Part shown: one piece after another, positions 20,580 to 31,272 of the stretch
How positions within the stretch are numbered: the first letter of the stretch is position 1
Layout: each line of letters opens with the position of its first letter
NCBI RefSeq assembly: GCF_000234665.1
Contig: NC_018324.1
Location: 801,501-865,500, forward strand
Length of the DNA: 64,000 nt
Source: Leishmania mexicana MHOM/GT/2001/U1103
Taxonomy: Eukaryota > Euglenozoa > Kinetoplastea > Trypanosomatida > Trypanosomatidae
Direction of reading: 5' to 3'
Notes under the pieces: model-generated
Databases searched by the model: none
Told to the model about the DNA's origin: nothing
The model's input: the letters and a program-made list of their open reading frames with translations, nothing else
Program-made: the position numbers and the translations under genes

Positions 20580-23444
20580 ATGAATTCACCGTTATCACTG
20601 TCATCACCATGGGTGGACTGCTTAGTGTCCATCCGCTTCGACCTCGACATCGGGCCCAAGATCGAATTCGTCTCCCCGCCTGATGCCATCACAGAGGAGG
20701 GCAAGGTTAAGCTACTGCGCTGCGCCTTTCCAGACTGTAACCCGGATTGCGGGTACAACTTCATCTTTTACTTCACAATGCCAGACTGCACCACGGCGGC
20801 GGCGCAGAGCTTCTCGCAGACGGTGGCGCCGCCTACGACAGGAAACACCGTGCCGGAGCTGTATGGCGCGGCCTTCTACCGCCAGAAGTACGACCCTAAC
20901 GTGCCGCGGTGCTACGTGCAGCAGGTGTTGGTGCTTCTCTCCCATCTGCCGTACTACAACGTGCACGAGATCATCCTCCGCGTTGTGGCGCCGCGCTTTT
21001 GCCAGTGCTGCCTGCTCTCCCCAGATACTGGTAAGGTGCCTGTGTCAAGCTTACTGATCCCCATCCCGGAAGCCTACTTCGAGTTTGACCCGTCCTACAG
21101 CGCCGAGCACTACACGCAAGAGGACGTGCTTCGTGACGCGATGGTGGAGCTGGCCCAGTGGCCCTCGCCTCACCCGCAGGCGCGCTACACGGTGACGCTG
21201 CTTCAGCAGGCCCTCGTCTTCATTACGCCTGCGCACTCGCAGCGGCAGTCGAGTCGCGCCACGCGCAGCAGCTGCGCCTCGGTGCGCAGTGCCATGTCGG
21301 TGGACAAGCGAGTAGAGTTTATGGAAATGGCAGGAGGCTGCCCGCGGCACCGAGGCAGCGCTTTGGGCAGCGACTTCTTGCCCCTCTTCAGACTCCTCGG
21401 TGAGCAGTTGCATCATCTCACGCACGTGTGGGAGTTGCTAATTCGCCACGAGCCGCTCCTCATCCTCAGCAACACTCCCTACATGGCGTCCGCGGCGGCC
21501 TTCAGCATCGCGTCGCTGGTGCTGCCCATCGAGTTCAGTGGCACGCTGCGGTCTTACTTCACAGTTCAAAACGAAGACTTCCCGCGACTCAGTCGGATGG
21601 GCAAGGTACTTTCTTTCCCGACGAATGAGGGCCTCATCGTGGCCGGTACGAATCCGTTCCTGCTGCGCAGCTTCAATGGGTGGCCCAGCTTGATGGCCGT
21701 GATGGACGGAAACACGTCGATGACGGTAAACGGCTCCATCGCGCCGCCGCCACCGAGCGCTGGGGCTGGGGCGATTTCACCTTCGCCGCAGGCCAGTCCG
21801 TTCCACTCGAAGCGGTCAGGTGCCTGTACGACAGCGTCGCTGACTACCTCTCTGCCGCCTGCAGCGCTACCCGGGGAGCTGAGCGCCGAAACACCGCCGC
21901 GGCCGCCGTTGAACGGTGCCCACGCGCGCACGGCGTCTGGACAGGAGCCCTTGTCGGGCGCTATGTGCAGGATCAGCTCCACTACATCCCTGGGTAGTGG
22001 GTCCACAAGCGCGCACCACCACAACGGCCCACGCGTCCCCGTTACGGTGGTGGTTCCGTCGAGGCTCAGTAGTTTCAACGGCAACCGCGATCTCTTAGTC
22101 GATGTGGCAAGTCGAAAACCGATCCTTTCCTCCGCCTCGTCAGATACGGCGGACCTGCCCGCCATCTACAACGTGGAATCCTCGACGGACACGTCACCGT
22201 TCACCTCAATCCCGTCGCGAGACTCGGCTCGCCGAGTGGAGGCGGCGCAGCAGACGCAGCGCTTCGACGATGGAAGTTCAGCTGGGGAGCACGCGTCTAT
22301 GAACGCGCGCGGGGCGTCTCCGGTGCAGCCCAGCATCGGCTTCAGCAGTCACGCGGAGAGATTATCACATGGACGAGAGCATGCTCGTCTCGACAGCAGT
22401 GATGCAGCCTTGGAGGCTGCGGCTCATCTAGCGTCGGCCCCGATCAGAATGCCGTCGCCTGTCGACTTCTCTGCCACGCTCTTCACAACGGATCACTACA
22501 AGACCACAGTGGAGTCGGTGCGCGCGGCCGAGCACCGAAGGCGTGGCGGCGCCAACCCGGACAGCTCGCGCAAAAACCTGCAGCAGCGCCTCCACAACTA
22601 CTTCGACTCTTCCGTGCACTTCTTGTTGAACCACGAGGAGCAAACGCAGATGCTGCTGCAGCGGCTACAGATGGTGTCCCTGCTAGACGCGGATTCCCAG
22701 CGGACATCCGTGTCACTGAGTCTTACGCACTGGCACGGAAATCCGCGGACGGCTTCCTCACCGACTAACAGCGCAAACGGTCTACCTGTCGCTTCCTCAA
22801 CGCCACCGCTGTCCTCAGCGAACACCAGCAGTGCCTCTGGCCACCGTGTGGAGCCGGCGGCGGTGACTAACGGCATTACGTCGTGCTCGCACTTCTCCGT
22901 CGCCGATGATATGGTGCGCAAGTTCTTCACATCCCTCACCTCCGAGTTTCTCACACCTGTTACGGCGTGGTTCCAGCGGGTCACCACCCCGTACACGGCC
23001 TTCCATCTGTGCGATCGTGCCTTGTGTGACACGCTCCTGACCCCTTCCAGCTTTCTCGACGACTTTGCGCAGCGGCACCGCGAGACAGCCCCGTCCATGT
23101 GGACCCAGCGGCACTCGTACAAGACGTACAAGGTTGTGTACGAGCGGTTCGCGCACGGCTGCCTCTTCAAAGCCTATGTTCTCCAGCTCGTGGATGGGAG
23201 CCTGCGGCAGCAGATGGAGGACTTCCAGGTGGAGGATTGGGTCACCCGTGTGCCCTCCGACGCGGAACGCATCGATATTCTCATCAACTTAGTCAACACG
23301 GTCCAACGGGAGCTGAACGAAACACTCGATCCAGACGTGCTCTTCGTGACCTCTGCTACATCGGTGCTGGCCAGCATGGCCGTGGTGCTGCAGCAGCCTC
23401 ACCGGGAGCAATTTATGCTGAAGATCGGAGAGCTGAAGCTATGA
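20580..23444 (+). CDS. DENN-domain protein, DENND6/Afi1-like
   Basis: A 954-residue protein with the three-part layout of the DENND6 (FAM116)/Afi1 family. DENN proteins act as Rab GTPase exchange factors or Arf-linked adaptors in membrane traffic. The N-terminal part has DCLVSIRFDLDIGPKIEFV at about 13-31, a CAFPDCNPDCGYNFIF block, and YGAAFYRQKYD with LVLLSHLPYYNV. The central DENN part has LILSNTPYMASAAAFSIASL, LRSYFTVQNEDF and GTNPFLLRSFNGWP. The C-terminal block (from about residue 776) has FFTSLTSEFLTPVTAWF, YKTYKVVYERFAHGC and VEDWVTRVPSDAERIDIL, matching the C-terminal helical part of DENND6. A Ser/Pro/Ala-rich insert of roughly 250 residues (about 375-620) splits the central and C-terminal parts. 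The DENN class is well supported; DENND6 is my best assignment. Confidence 0.86.
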   Translation: MNSPLSLSSPWVDCLVSIRFDLDIGPKIEFVSPPDAITEEGKVKLLRCAFPDCNPDCGYNFIFYFTMPDCTTAAAQSFSQTVAPPTTGNTVPELYGAAFYRQKYDPNVPRCYVQQVLVLLSHLPYYNVHEIILRVVAPRFCQCCLLSPDTGKVPVSSLLIPIPEAYFEFDPSYSAEHYTQEDVLRDAMVELAQWPSPHPQARYTVTLLQQALVFITPAHSQRQSSRATRSSCASVRSAMSVDKRVEFMEMAGGCPRHRGSALGSDFLPLFRLLGEQLHHLTHVWELLIRHEPLLILSNTPYMASAAAFSIASLVLPIEFSGTLRSYFTVQNEDFPRLSRMGKVLSFPTNEGLIVAGTNPFLLRSFNGWPSLMAVMDGNTSMTVNGSIAPPPPSAGAGAISPSPQASPFHSKRSGACTTASLTTSLPPAALPGELSAETPPRPPLNGAHARTASGQEPLSGAMCRISSTTSLGSGSTSAHHHNGPRVPVTVVVPSRLSSFNGNRDLLVDVASRKPILSSASSDTADLPAIYNVESSTDTSPFTSIPSRDSARRVEAAQQTQRFDDGSSAGEHASMNARGASPVQPSIGFSSHAERLSHGREHARLDSSDAALEAAAHLASAPIRMPSPVDFSATLFTTDHYKTTVESVRAAEHRRRGGANPDSSRKNLQQRLHNYFDSSVHFLLNHEEQTQMLLQRLQMVSLLDADSQRTSVSLSLTHWHGNPRTASSPTNSANGLPVASSTPPLSSANTSSASGHRVEPAAVTNGITSCSHFSVADDMVRKFFTSLTSEFLTPVTAWFQRVTTPYTAFHLCDRALCDTLLTPSSFLDDFAQRHRETAPSMWTQRHSYKTYKVVYERFAHGCLFKAYVLQLVDGSLRQQMEDFQVEDWVTRVPSDAERIDILINLVNTVQRELNETLDPDVLFVTSATSVLASMAVVLQQPHREQFMLKIGELKL

Positions 23445-24370
23445 CGCGTGGTGAAGGTGTTTAGGATATGGGGTATATGCGTCTCGGCGAGCTTGTGTGC
23501 GCGTGTCAGTCGAAGAGAACTGAGCAGCCGATATGTTTTTACTCACCGTGCCGTGGCAGGTACGACACGGTCATGGCATCGAGGCCGTTCTGTGAAAGAC
23601 AGGTCTGTGTGTGAGTTGGTTTAATGAGCGATTGTGTTCACAAGATCATGGCTGCACAATAATATATATGAACGCACAAGTGACCACCACTACAACTGCC
23701 AGCCGGTCTAAGCCACCTTGGACGGTCTCTGCCGCGCTGTAAAGGAGGGGAGGGAGATGGGAAAGAGCGCGCTCCAAGGACAGTGAGCGGGGTACTGAGA
23801 GGGTTGGTTGTGGACAGCTTTGTGGCAGATGTGGCGCTGCTCCCCTGGCCCATTTCCTTCTCGGGTATCACGTGCTTGTGCTCTGTGTGTATGTGTGTGT
23901 CGGGGGTGGGTGGCGGAGGGAGGGTGCATGTATTGCTTGGCGGCGTGCTTGGGAGGTGCACGCGTTTTGCGGGTTCGATACGCTCACGTGTGATGTCCCC
24001 GTCCTCTTTCTCTTCGCGCCTTCTTCCGTTTGTACACACTCTGCGACACTCCGGGATCGGCATGCGCTCTACGGCACCACCCAGGACAACATAGCTTTCT
24101 TTTTACTTTTTCCTCTGTTGGCGCTGCGGCCGGCGGTGTCTTCGCAAGTATTCAACGTAAGAGAGAAAGCGGACAAACTTCCTCCCTCACCCCCGCTCCC
24201 TGCAGCACGGCGAGTCTCTGGTGGTCCTATCACACATTGCACGGTCTTTTGCCCCCCCCCCCCCCCTCCCTTTCGTGAATAGCCTCATAAAATCCCCATC
24301 CCTTCCTTCTTCAAGCCTAGCCGCTGGAGGTGGTGACAGGAGCGCTCGTGCGCTTTCACGCACGCGCACG
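23445..24370. other. Intergenic region
   Basis: Short non-coding stretch with pyrimidine tracts and a 15-C run near its end. A GGTTCGATAC near 23967 resembles a tRNA B box but no tRNA fold is present. No gene seen. Confidence 0.6.
24251..24282 (+). promoter_or_regulatory. Candidate spliced-leader acceptor with a pure poly-C tract
   Basis: A run of 15 C (24252-24266) continues into TCCCTTTC and reaches AG at 24281-24282, with a further AG at 24314-24315. The ATG of the acetyltransferase-like gene is at 24371. Trypanosomatid tracts are usually U-rich, so a C-only core is unusual. Confidence 0.4.
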
Positions 24371-25483
24371 ATGTTATCGGAGGAAGAGCGGGCGACACTT
24401 CTCCGGTACTACTCAACGGTGAAGCTCAATGAGACTCAGCTGGACCAGCTTGCCCAGGCGTACTGGGCGGCACCGCGTGAAGAGCGAGGGGAGATTGCCA
24501 AGGTGTACGCCCACACCTTCGTCGACCCCACGTTTGTGCAACGACTCATCTTCTTCCATGACTACCACATGTCCCTGACGGCAGCCGGTGCAGACCTGTC
24601 GTCGCCAGGGGTAGCCGCAGGAACCGGCTCCTCCTTCGCGGGTCAGCAGAGCGGCAGTGAGAGCGGCAATTCTCCTCTCATGGCGAGCCCCACGTCGTCT
24701 TTCATGGCCGGGAGTTCAACGACGGCAGCAAACCACGCGCCACGCCGCACGCACGCTCAGCGCCTGCTCCGCTCCACCATTCAAGAGCACTTCCCCAAGC
24801 TTACCGGTCCTGGACCGTACCCGCTGCAGTTCGGATGTGTGCAGTCGGAGAAGGAACGCGAAGAGGTGATTGAGTTGTACTCTTCGCAGTTTCTGCACCC
24901 CGACCCACCCGAGCTGCACCGCATCGTCACACTGCCGAGCAACTTCTCCACCCGCACTCGAAAGCGAATCAGTGGCTCCTATTCGTGGTACCTGCGCTGC
25001 CTTGCAACGCAGGAGCTCGTCTGCGCCGTCACTGTGACGGTGCATCAGCAGGAAACAATACGGTTTGCCGAGATGCCGCTGTTTGCAACGGGTGTTGGGT
25101 ACAAGAAGAACGGCTTTGGGCGGCTGCTGAACGCGGCGCTGTTGGCTTGGTGCGCGGAGGTGGGGCTGGAGTTCATCATGATTTCTGCTGACGTGCAGGC
25201 GATTCCGTTCTGGAGCCATTTGGGCTATCGTGCCATGACGCGTGGAGAGAAGAACCGAATCGACTTCTTTTACCAGCATGACTGCTGCAAGTTCAAGGAT
25301 GCGGAGACGATGATCGGGTACTGCAACGCCAATCGGGGAAACGGCAGCCTCTCTGGTGGCGCACGTCGTCCCGCTCCCCACAACGGCGGCTCAGCGGAAG
25401 TGCTGCATAAGAGCGTCAGGCAGGTTTTGGCGAAACTCCCTCGCTTTGTTTTGGAAGGCCCCGCCAAGTTACCGACTGATTAG
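24371..25483 (+). CDS. GNAT-fold acetyltransferase-like protein
   Basis: A 370-residue protein whose C-terminal half has a GNAT fold signature. Residues about 210-280 contain a strand with CAVTVTVHQQETIRFAEMPL, then FATGVGYKKNGFGRLL (238-253), which supplies the K-x-x-G-x-G acetyl-CoA pyrophosphate loop, then IMISADVQAIPFWSHLGYRAM as motif B. The arrangement resembles the GNAT domain of PHD-finger proteins of the plant IDM1 type, but no PHD finger is present. The N-terminal half starts MLSEEERATLL with helical segments and a Ser/Gly-rich linker (about 75-120). The acceptor substrate cannot be told. The frame extends 50 codons upstream over pyrimidine-rich DNA without an ATG, so the ATG at 24371 was chosen. 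It is likely an active acetyltransferase, judged by the intact loop. Confidence 0.8.
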   Translation: MLSEEERATLLRYYSTVKLNETQLDQLAQAYWAAPREERGEIAKVYAHTFVDPTFVQRLIFFHDYHMSLTAAGADLSSPGVAAGTGSSFAGQQSGSESGNSPLMASPTSSFMAGSSTTAANHAPRRTHAQRLLRSTIQEHFPKLTGPGPYPLQFGCVQSEKEREEVIELYSSQFLHPDPPELHRIVTLPSNFSTRTRKRISGSYSWYLRCLATQELVCAVTVTVHQQETIRFAEMPLFATGVGYKKNGFGRLLNAALLAWCAEVGLEFIMISADVQAIPFWSHLGYRAMTRGEKNRIDFFYQHDCCKFKDAETMIGYCNANRGNGSLSGGARRPAPHNGGSAEVLHKSVRQVLAKLPRFVLEGPAKLPTD

Positions 25484-27034
25484 GGGGTACATTGGAAGAG
25501 AGAAGGCACAGAAAAGAGCTGCTCTGGGATGGTAAGGCATCACGACTCGCGATACCAGTGCGCCATGCATCGTGAGGCCCTTGACGCGCTGCGTGTGATT
25601 GCCGTTGGCGGTTGTTATGTATTTGTCTTTCGGCGCTCTCGTTTTGCGTGTGGAAGTGCCACGGCGAACGCGCTCGGTCGATGTGTAAGCTGCTATGCAC
25701 TGCATCCACGTTGTAAAAAAAAGGTTGAACAGGACAGGGCCAAGCAATCCAACGCCATCGACAGCGATGCAGGAATCGATAAGCAAGCACGACAACGCCA
25801 CAAAAAAAACAAAGAAATGAAACGAAGGCAATGGCGTTGGTGCACGCCGCTTCGTGTACTGAACGTAGGCGCCGCTTCACGAAGTGGAGGTGGTGTGTGC
25901 AAAGGCGCTCTTGTCGTTTCTTCTAGATCCTCTGCGTGTCCTTCATGCTTTTTCTTTTGGGAGCCTGGATTGGGCTCACAGTTACGCCACTGTCCCCACT
26001 CCTTTCTCCCATCTCTCTCTCGCCGTGTGCGCGTGCCTCCTCCGGTCCTCTCTCGCTCTTTGAACGTCTCTGCCGTTTGCTCCGCCCACCGTGCCCTCTC
26101 CATCCTTTCGCTCTCCCTTCCTCTTCTATGTGTTTCTCTGATCTTAGAAATTTCCCGTCCCCGCCTCGACGCCGTATTCCGTCCCTTTCTCCTCCACGCG
26201 CACACGCACGCAGAGAGAGACGCACGCCAGCACAAGAGCACCCATCCCCTCGTTTACGATTCAATCCAAGAGACAGCCGAGGAGTTTTGTCAGGTTTCTT
26301 CCGTCTTGGTAATTTACTCTGCCGGTGTGCCCTACTCTTCTTAGTCCCTTCCTCCCTCTTATTCCCGTCAGCTCGTCGTCATCCTGAGTTTGGTCTCATA
26401 AAACCCGCTATACAGCCCTTTCCGTTGTTTGTCGACTGGCGCGCGCTTGCGCGTACGCGTGTCTTTCGCACTGTTGTTGTTGTTCCGCGTTTCTTGATTT
26501 TGCGTTCATCTCAACCTCCCCTTTCTCTCCCCTCCCCTCCCCGCTTCTGCAAGCACCTCCTCCTCATCGACTGTCTCTCTCACAGACACCCACACCCACA
26601 CAACGTTTTCTCCCTGTGTGCTCTTCTTCTGTTTGCATTTTTTTTTCCGGCTCCTATTGAGGCATTCGGGCGGCGACTGCGTGGCGGCGTCTGTGTTACT
26701 TAGCTGCTTTTCCCTTCTCCGCGTCTACCGCTCCCCCTCCCCCATTTCCTCCATTGTTGCCGTCTTCTCGGGCGTACCCAAAAGAAGCCTTTCGAGAACG
26801 GTGGCGTAGCGAGGGTACCTGTGCGTTAGCGGGGGAGTTTGTGTACGCGTGTACCACTTTTCTCTTGTGCTTCCCCGAGAGTGGTTCCCACACGCTTGCG
26901 GTGGTGTTGGCCGTCTACTGGACTACCCAATGTGACGCGGCGCAGCAGCTTCACCAGCTCCCACCCCCGCGCTTCCTCTTTGCCACTTTGCCCATATCGC
27001 CACCCCGCCCACCCACAGGACCACCGTCGCAACA
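25484..27034. other. Intergenic region
   Basis: Pyrimidine tracts and CA runs; open frames up to 271 codons are low-complexity and overlap on both strands. No gene supported. Confidence 0.55.
26970..27018 (+). promoter_or_regulatory. Candidate spliced-leader acceptor for the J-protein gene
   Basis: A C-rich pyrimidine tract ends ACCCACAG with AG at 27017-27018, only 16 nt before the ATG at 27035. Confidence 0.5.
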
Positions 27035-27895
27035 ATGAACGCAATGACGGACACGGAGGTGGTGCAGTACGTGCTCCAGAACAAGAGTAACTACTATAAA
27101 GTGCTCATGGTAGGAACAGATGCCACCGAGGCGCAGATCAAGGTAGCCTACAAGAAGATGGCACTCAAGTGTCACCCAGACAAGAACAAGCACAAACAAG
27201 CAGCTGACGCGTTCAAGCTGGTTGGCACGGCGCACACGACGTTGTCGGATGCCACCAAGCGCAGTATCTACGACCGGCACGGTGCGGAGGGCGTACAGCG
27301 GCACGAGAGCGGTGGTGTGCGTCGGTCCGCGAACGGTGCGGGTGTGTACCGCCACCGTCCAGCCGGGCAGCGTGACTTCTTCGAGGAGTTCTTCTTTGGC
27401 AACGGCTACCATACGAACGGTCATGGTGTGCACCCCGGGGCCGGTGGGGCTCGATACCAAGCTGAGGTGAACATCAATCCCAATGCACTGCTATTTGTGC
27501 CCATTGTTGTTTTTCTACTCGTAGCAATGCTCCTGTCGAGCTCCTACACCGACGTCGATGCATCGAACCCGCTGTTCGGCGGCGGTCTCCGTGGCGCTGG
27601 CATGGTTGGCACTTCTTTTAGCTTCACGGCCTCACAGAACGAGGGCTTCATTGTGCAGCGCACGACTTCCCTGTACGGGTTGCGCGTGCCGTACTACACG
27701 ACGCCCCGCATGTCGGAAGTGATGGACCGGCGAAAGGAGGTGTACATGTCGATGGAGCAGAAGGTGCTGGAGACTTGGCGGGACTCTTTAGGCCGTCGCT
27801 GCGAGGCGGAGTCGCTCAAGTATCGCTCGCGTGGCCGCAACGAGGTGCCGCCAGTGTGCGGCGACTATCAGCACTTTCGTCGAGCACTTGGTTGA
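27035..27895 (+). CDS. Membrane-anchored DnaJ-domain protein (ER DNAJB12/14-like layout)
   Basis: A 286-residue Hsp70 co-chaperone. The J domain covers about residues 18-85: NYYKVLMVGTDATEAQIKVA, then KKMALKCHPDKNKH with the essential HPD at 47-49 that triggers Hsp70 ATP hydrolysis, then TLSDATKRSIYDRHG. A Gly/His-rich linker with FFEEFFFGNGY follows. A single membrane span sits at about 151-169 (ALLFVPIVVFLLVAMLLSS). The C-terminal ~115 residues match the general layout of DUF1977-type J proteins such as DNAJB12/B14, in which the J domain is cytosolic and the tail luminal. The likely place is the ER membrane, in quality control; this is inferred from architecture. The ATG follows a clear acceptor; a second in-frame ATG lies three codons in. 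Confidence 0.88.
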   Translation: MNAMTDTEVVQYVLQNKSNYYKVLMVGTDATEAQIKVAYKKMALKCHPDKNKHKQAADAFKLVGTAHTTLSDATKRSIYDRHGAEGVQRHESGGVRRSANGAGVYRHRPAGQRDFFEEFFFGNGYHTNGHGVHPGAGGARYQAEVNINPNALLFVPIVVFLLVAMLLSSSYTDVDASNPLFGGGLRGAGMVGTSFSFTASQNEGFIVQRTTSLYGLRVPYYTTPRMSEVMDRRKEVYMSMEQKVLETWRDSLGRRCEAESLKYRSRGRNEVPPVCGDYQHFRRALG

Positions 27896-29101
27896 GCAGA
27901 TCGCCGCCACATCTGCTCTCTCTGTCTGTTGCGCCACCGAGCAGAAGTCGCGGTTGAAAGCGAAAGCGGTTGGCGGGAATGAGGCTCAAGGTGTGCAGCA
28001 CGCAACCACACCGTCATCCCAGCTGTTTAGGCACTTAGCGGGGAGGGCGGAAGGATATGCGGAACAGCGAGAAACGAACGGGCGAAAGAGAGGGATGTGC
28101 AGACGGCGGCAGCGGATGAGGCGAAGGGAGAGGTGGCGAGTATGCCGCCAACGGCTGAGAACACAAGAGAGGAGGAGGTATCCGTGTCATTGCACGTGCT
28201 ACGAAGAAGGCTGTGAGCGTGTGTGTATGTCGGAGCATGTACTCCACTCCGTCCTTCCCCACCTGCCCACCCACCACCTGACTCGCTCGTTGGTTGTCTA
28301 CTTTCTTCTCTCATTTATGCTCCTGCTACTGACTTGCGTGCACAGCGCCTGTGCAGCTCTGCACGCATGTGCGTCCCTGGGTCTTCTCTTCGCGTTTTCC
28401 TCGCTCTTCTCTCTTTTCTCGTTGACTGCAACTGAGCTCTTGGGGCTGTTATATATGTTTATCGTTGTACTCCGCGCTTGTGACCTCGTGTGAAGTGCGT
28501 GTGTGTGTGGTGTTGGGGGCGGGTGTGGGCCCCTCTCCCGCACTCCTTCTGCCACTCCCCCCCCCAATGCCCCCTTTTCCTTTTCAGTGTTCGTCTTATG
28601 TTTCGCCCCGTTCCGCTCCCTCTCTCACACACGCTGATGCGCACTTGGCGAGAGGGATGCTGAAGCCCGTCTCCCGGCTCTCTCTCTTGTTCCCTTCCCC
28701 CCTGTGCATGTGTACCTGAGCTCCTTCTTCTCTGGTGTGCGTTTCTGTCGTATCTTCTTTCGCGTTGCTGGGCTCTCCCACCTCTTCGTCGTCGTTGTGC
28801 TTGCAACTGTTGATGCGTTGCTCTGCGTAGGTGGCATTATATGTGTATGCGCGTGTGTGTGTCGATGCACGCCATCACCCCCCTCCATCCCGGTCTTTTG
28901 ACCACTCCTCGTTAAGTGCGTTGCCGCCTTTCCTGTTTGTTCCTCAATGCTGCCTAACGTTTCTCTCTCTCCCCGCCTTGAGGAGATATTAAGGAGAAAA
29001 GAACGTGTGCACGAGTGCGGATCCGCACCACGCAAACAAACGTCTACGGGGATCCGCCGTGATCCCAGCAACGGCGGTGAGGGACCACGCGAATGCTATC
29101 T
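27896..29101. other. Intergenic region
   Basis: Mixed GC-rich DNA just after the J-protein gene, then pyrimidine-rich DNA with GT runs. No intact gene seen. Confidence 0.5.
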
Positions 29102-30889
29102 ATGGAGAGCTTCACGAATGGCAGGCGTACCCTCGCCCGCACACCCCTCCCTCTCCCCCCTCCGCCCTACAATGTTGAGAGAGAAACAAACCACGCAGTG
29201 TACCTTCTCTCTCGTCCGGCCCGCCGTCGCGAGGGACTGGCGACGAAGCACTGCTCCACCTCCTCCTTTCATTCCTCTCCTTGTGGCTTCTCCACGTCAC
29301 TCGTTGCCGCCATATCACTGGAACTGGGGCCTTGACATCTCTTTCTGCTATCATCTACGTACAAGCAGGCCTCCAACGGCGTCTGCCTCCCCCTCAGGGG
29401 CAGGGGACGCCGCACCAAGCCTGATGTCTAGCTCTCGCAGACCTGCACGGTGCTCTGCAGGCTGTCAGTCACGTCGAGATCCGCTATCCGTGCTTGCCTG
29501 CATCGTTCCCCGCGTCGGGTCCCTTTCCTATCAGCACGAAGGATCGACCTGAATGGGAAGGGTCTGTCGTGCCACCGCGGTGTCTCGCCGACCAAACCCG
29601 CCGAGACGGCAAGCACGTCGCAGTGTCTGTCGAAACTCCTGATAAGGTCTTGCCAACATACGATGACCGCGTTGCGCTGCTGGGATTGGGCACGATGCAT
29701 CGCCGCCGTCAGCAAACGAAACGGGATGCGTCGTGGACTGCATTCGCCTTTCTCTATTCCTCAGACACCTCGCTAAAGTCGCGCTGTTTTCTAGTAAAGC
29801 GCGGCCGCCCTCCTCGATAGAAGCGACGGCTGACTCCTTCCCATTAGCATCCGCGTCATCGCTGCAGTCGCCTTCTGCGAGGACCGAATCTCAGCTTATC
29901 GCCGAGGCTAGGGCAGAGTCGGTGCTCGTGGTACGGCAGCAGAGACGGCAGAGCACCGGCGCTGTGCTCTCACAAGTTGCACTGGCATTGTTGCAGACAG
30001 CCAAGGATTTGCACGCACGGCAGAAGCAGCGCCTGGGCAAACCGTGCTGGAATGTGTGTTGCCTGCGACACGACTCCACCAGTAAGAAAAGCGCGTTCTT
30101 CACATTCTACCGTTGGTGCTCCTCAACGTCGTCGTATGGGTGTCGCTGGAGGTGCATGCCAACACGCGCTGGCTTCTCTATCACCTGATTATGCCCTACG
30201 GCACGTCTCCGATGGTGGTGGTGGTGGGGACATGGGAGACGATGCTGCTCCACCTCGCCGCGGTGCATGTGGCGGCGTGTACGCCGAGCCTACTTGGTCT
30301 CGGTGTGGCAGCCGACGTGCAGCGGCTGGCGTTGGGGACCTTACCAGCTGAGATCACGACTGCGGAGCGCTTGATGGCTCGTGCAGTGCAGCTACTCTCC
30401 AACATCTGCGTAGTTTTCCAGGTATCCTCGTCGGCGGCACAGCAATGGAGAGCGAGTCCGCTGAAGCCTCCTCGTCACCTCGAAGGCCGCACAAAAGGAA
30501 GCCACCCTGCGTTTGACACCGTTGCGATACGTGCGCGCGCATGAATACCGCCCAAGACCGTATGCCCGCGGACACGCCTGCCCTGAATACGCGGGGCACC
30601 TGCGGGCTGCAGTGACCGCGCGCGCTTCTGCGCCTTCCGTGTTGGCAAAGCGGTGATACAGCGCCTCACATGCGTCAGGATGCTGCGCACGACGCTGGTA
30701 AGAGTCGGATACATTTCGCGGAATTCTGCTCATTGCTTCCCAATGTACTGCTCCTGCTTCTCTCTTGTCTTCCTCTTGCTGATCTCTGGGTGGCGTACCA
30801 TCTCTTGCGCGGTGTACTACGTCAATCATCTCGAGGACCTCCTCGGTGACGCGCCTCGCTTGTGCCGCGGAGACGCCTTCGTCCTTTGA
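29102..30889 (+). pseudogene. Frame-broken coding-like region, possibly a degenerate membrane-protein gene
   Basis: No single frame is open throughout, yet coding-like peptides follow one another in different + frames. One frame has MESFTNGRRTLARTPLPLPP to 29335. A second has LSAIIYVQAGLQRRL, a TGA at 29422-29424, ALADLHGALQAVSHVEIRYP and DGKHVAVSVETPDKVLPTYD to about 29760. A third has ESQLIAEARAESVLVVRQQR and LSQVALALLQTAKDLHARQK to about 30100. The first frame returns with LLNVVVWVSLEVHANTRWLL, stops at 30542 and 30584, then hydrophobic segments around GYISRN and FLLLISGWRTISCAVYYVNH, ending at 30889. The alternation of hydrophobic and helical parts suggests a multi-span protein; I do not recognise the family. 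An antisense ORF (30392-30901) competes for the last part. Confidence 0.5.
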
Positions 30890-31272
30890 CGTCGATTTCA
30901 TCAGACGAGCGAGACTCGCAGGAACGTGGGTGCCTCACGCGTGCACGGAGGTAAGCCTGTATTGTCCCGTCGTCGTCTCCCGAACACAAGCCAAGCCCCC
31001 TTCGCGCTCGTGCTTGCGTGTGTCGCTGCGGGTGCAGTAGAGGCAGCATCACATATATAAAGCAAAGAACCACTCATAGAAGAGACAGTGACCATAGAAT
31101 CCGAGCGTGCGCATATTGCCGATATTCGTAGACGCACAGACTGTCTCTCTCGGACGCTCTTCTGCCCACTATAACCCGTCAAGGGTCCACCAGAACGGTC
31201 CCCCGATCCCGTTTCTCAATTCTCCTTGCTCTCGCGCACCGCTGCACGCGTGTGCCGCGTGGTTGAACGAGA
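30890..31272. other. Intergenic region
   Basis: Short spacer without a gene. It includes an AT-rich tract near 31050-31060 and moderate pyrimidine content before the next ATG; no single acceptor stands out. Confidence 0.5.

Noticed and set aside
23940..23980. tRNA-like B box (GGTTCGATAC)
   Set aside because: No A box at the right distance and no cloverleaf can be drawn.
28947..29552. 201-codon + ORF as a gene
   Set aside because: Its composition is that of an off-frame reading; the coding-like peptides in the same stretch lie in other frames.
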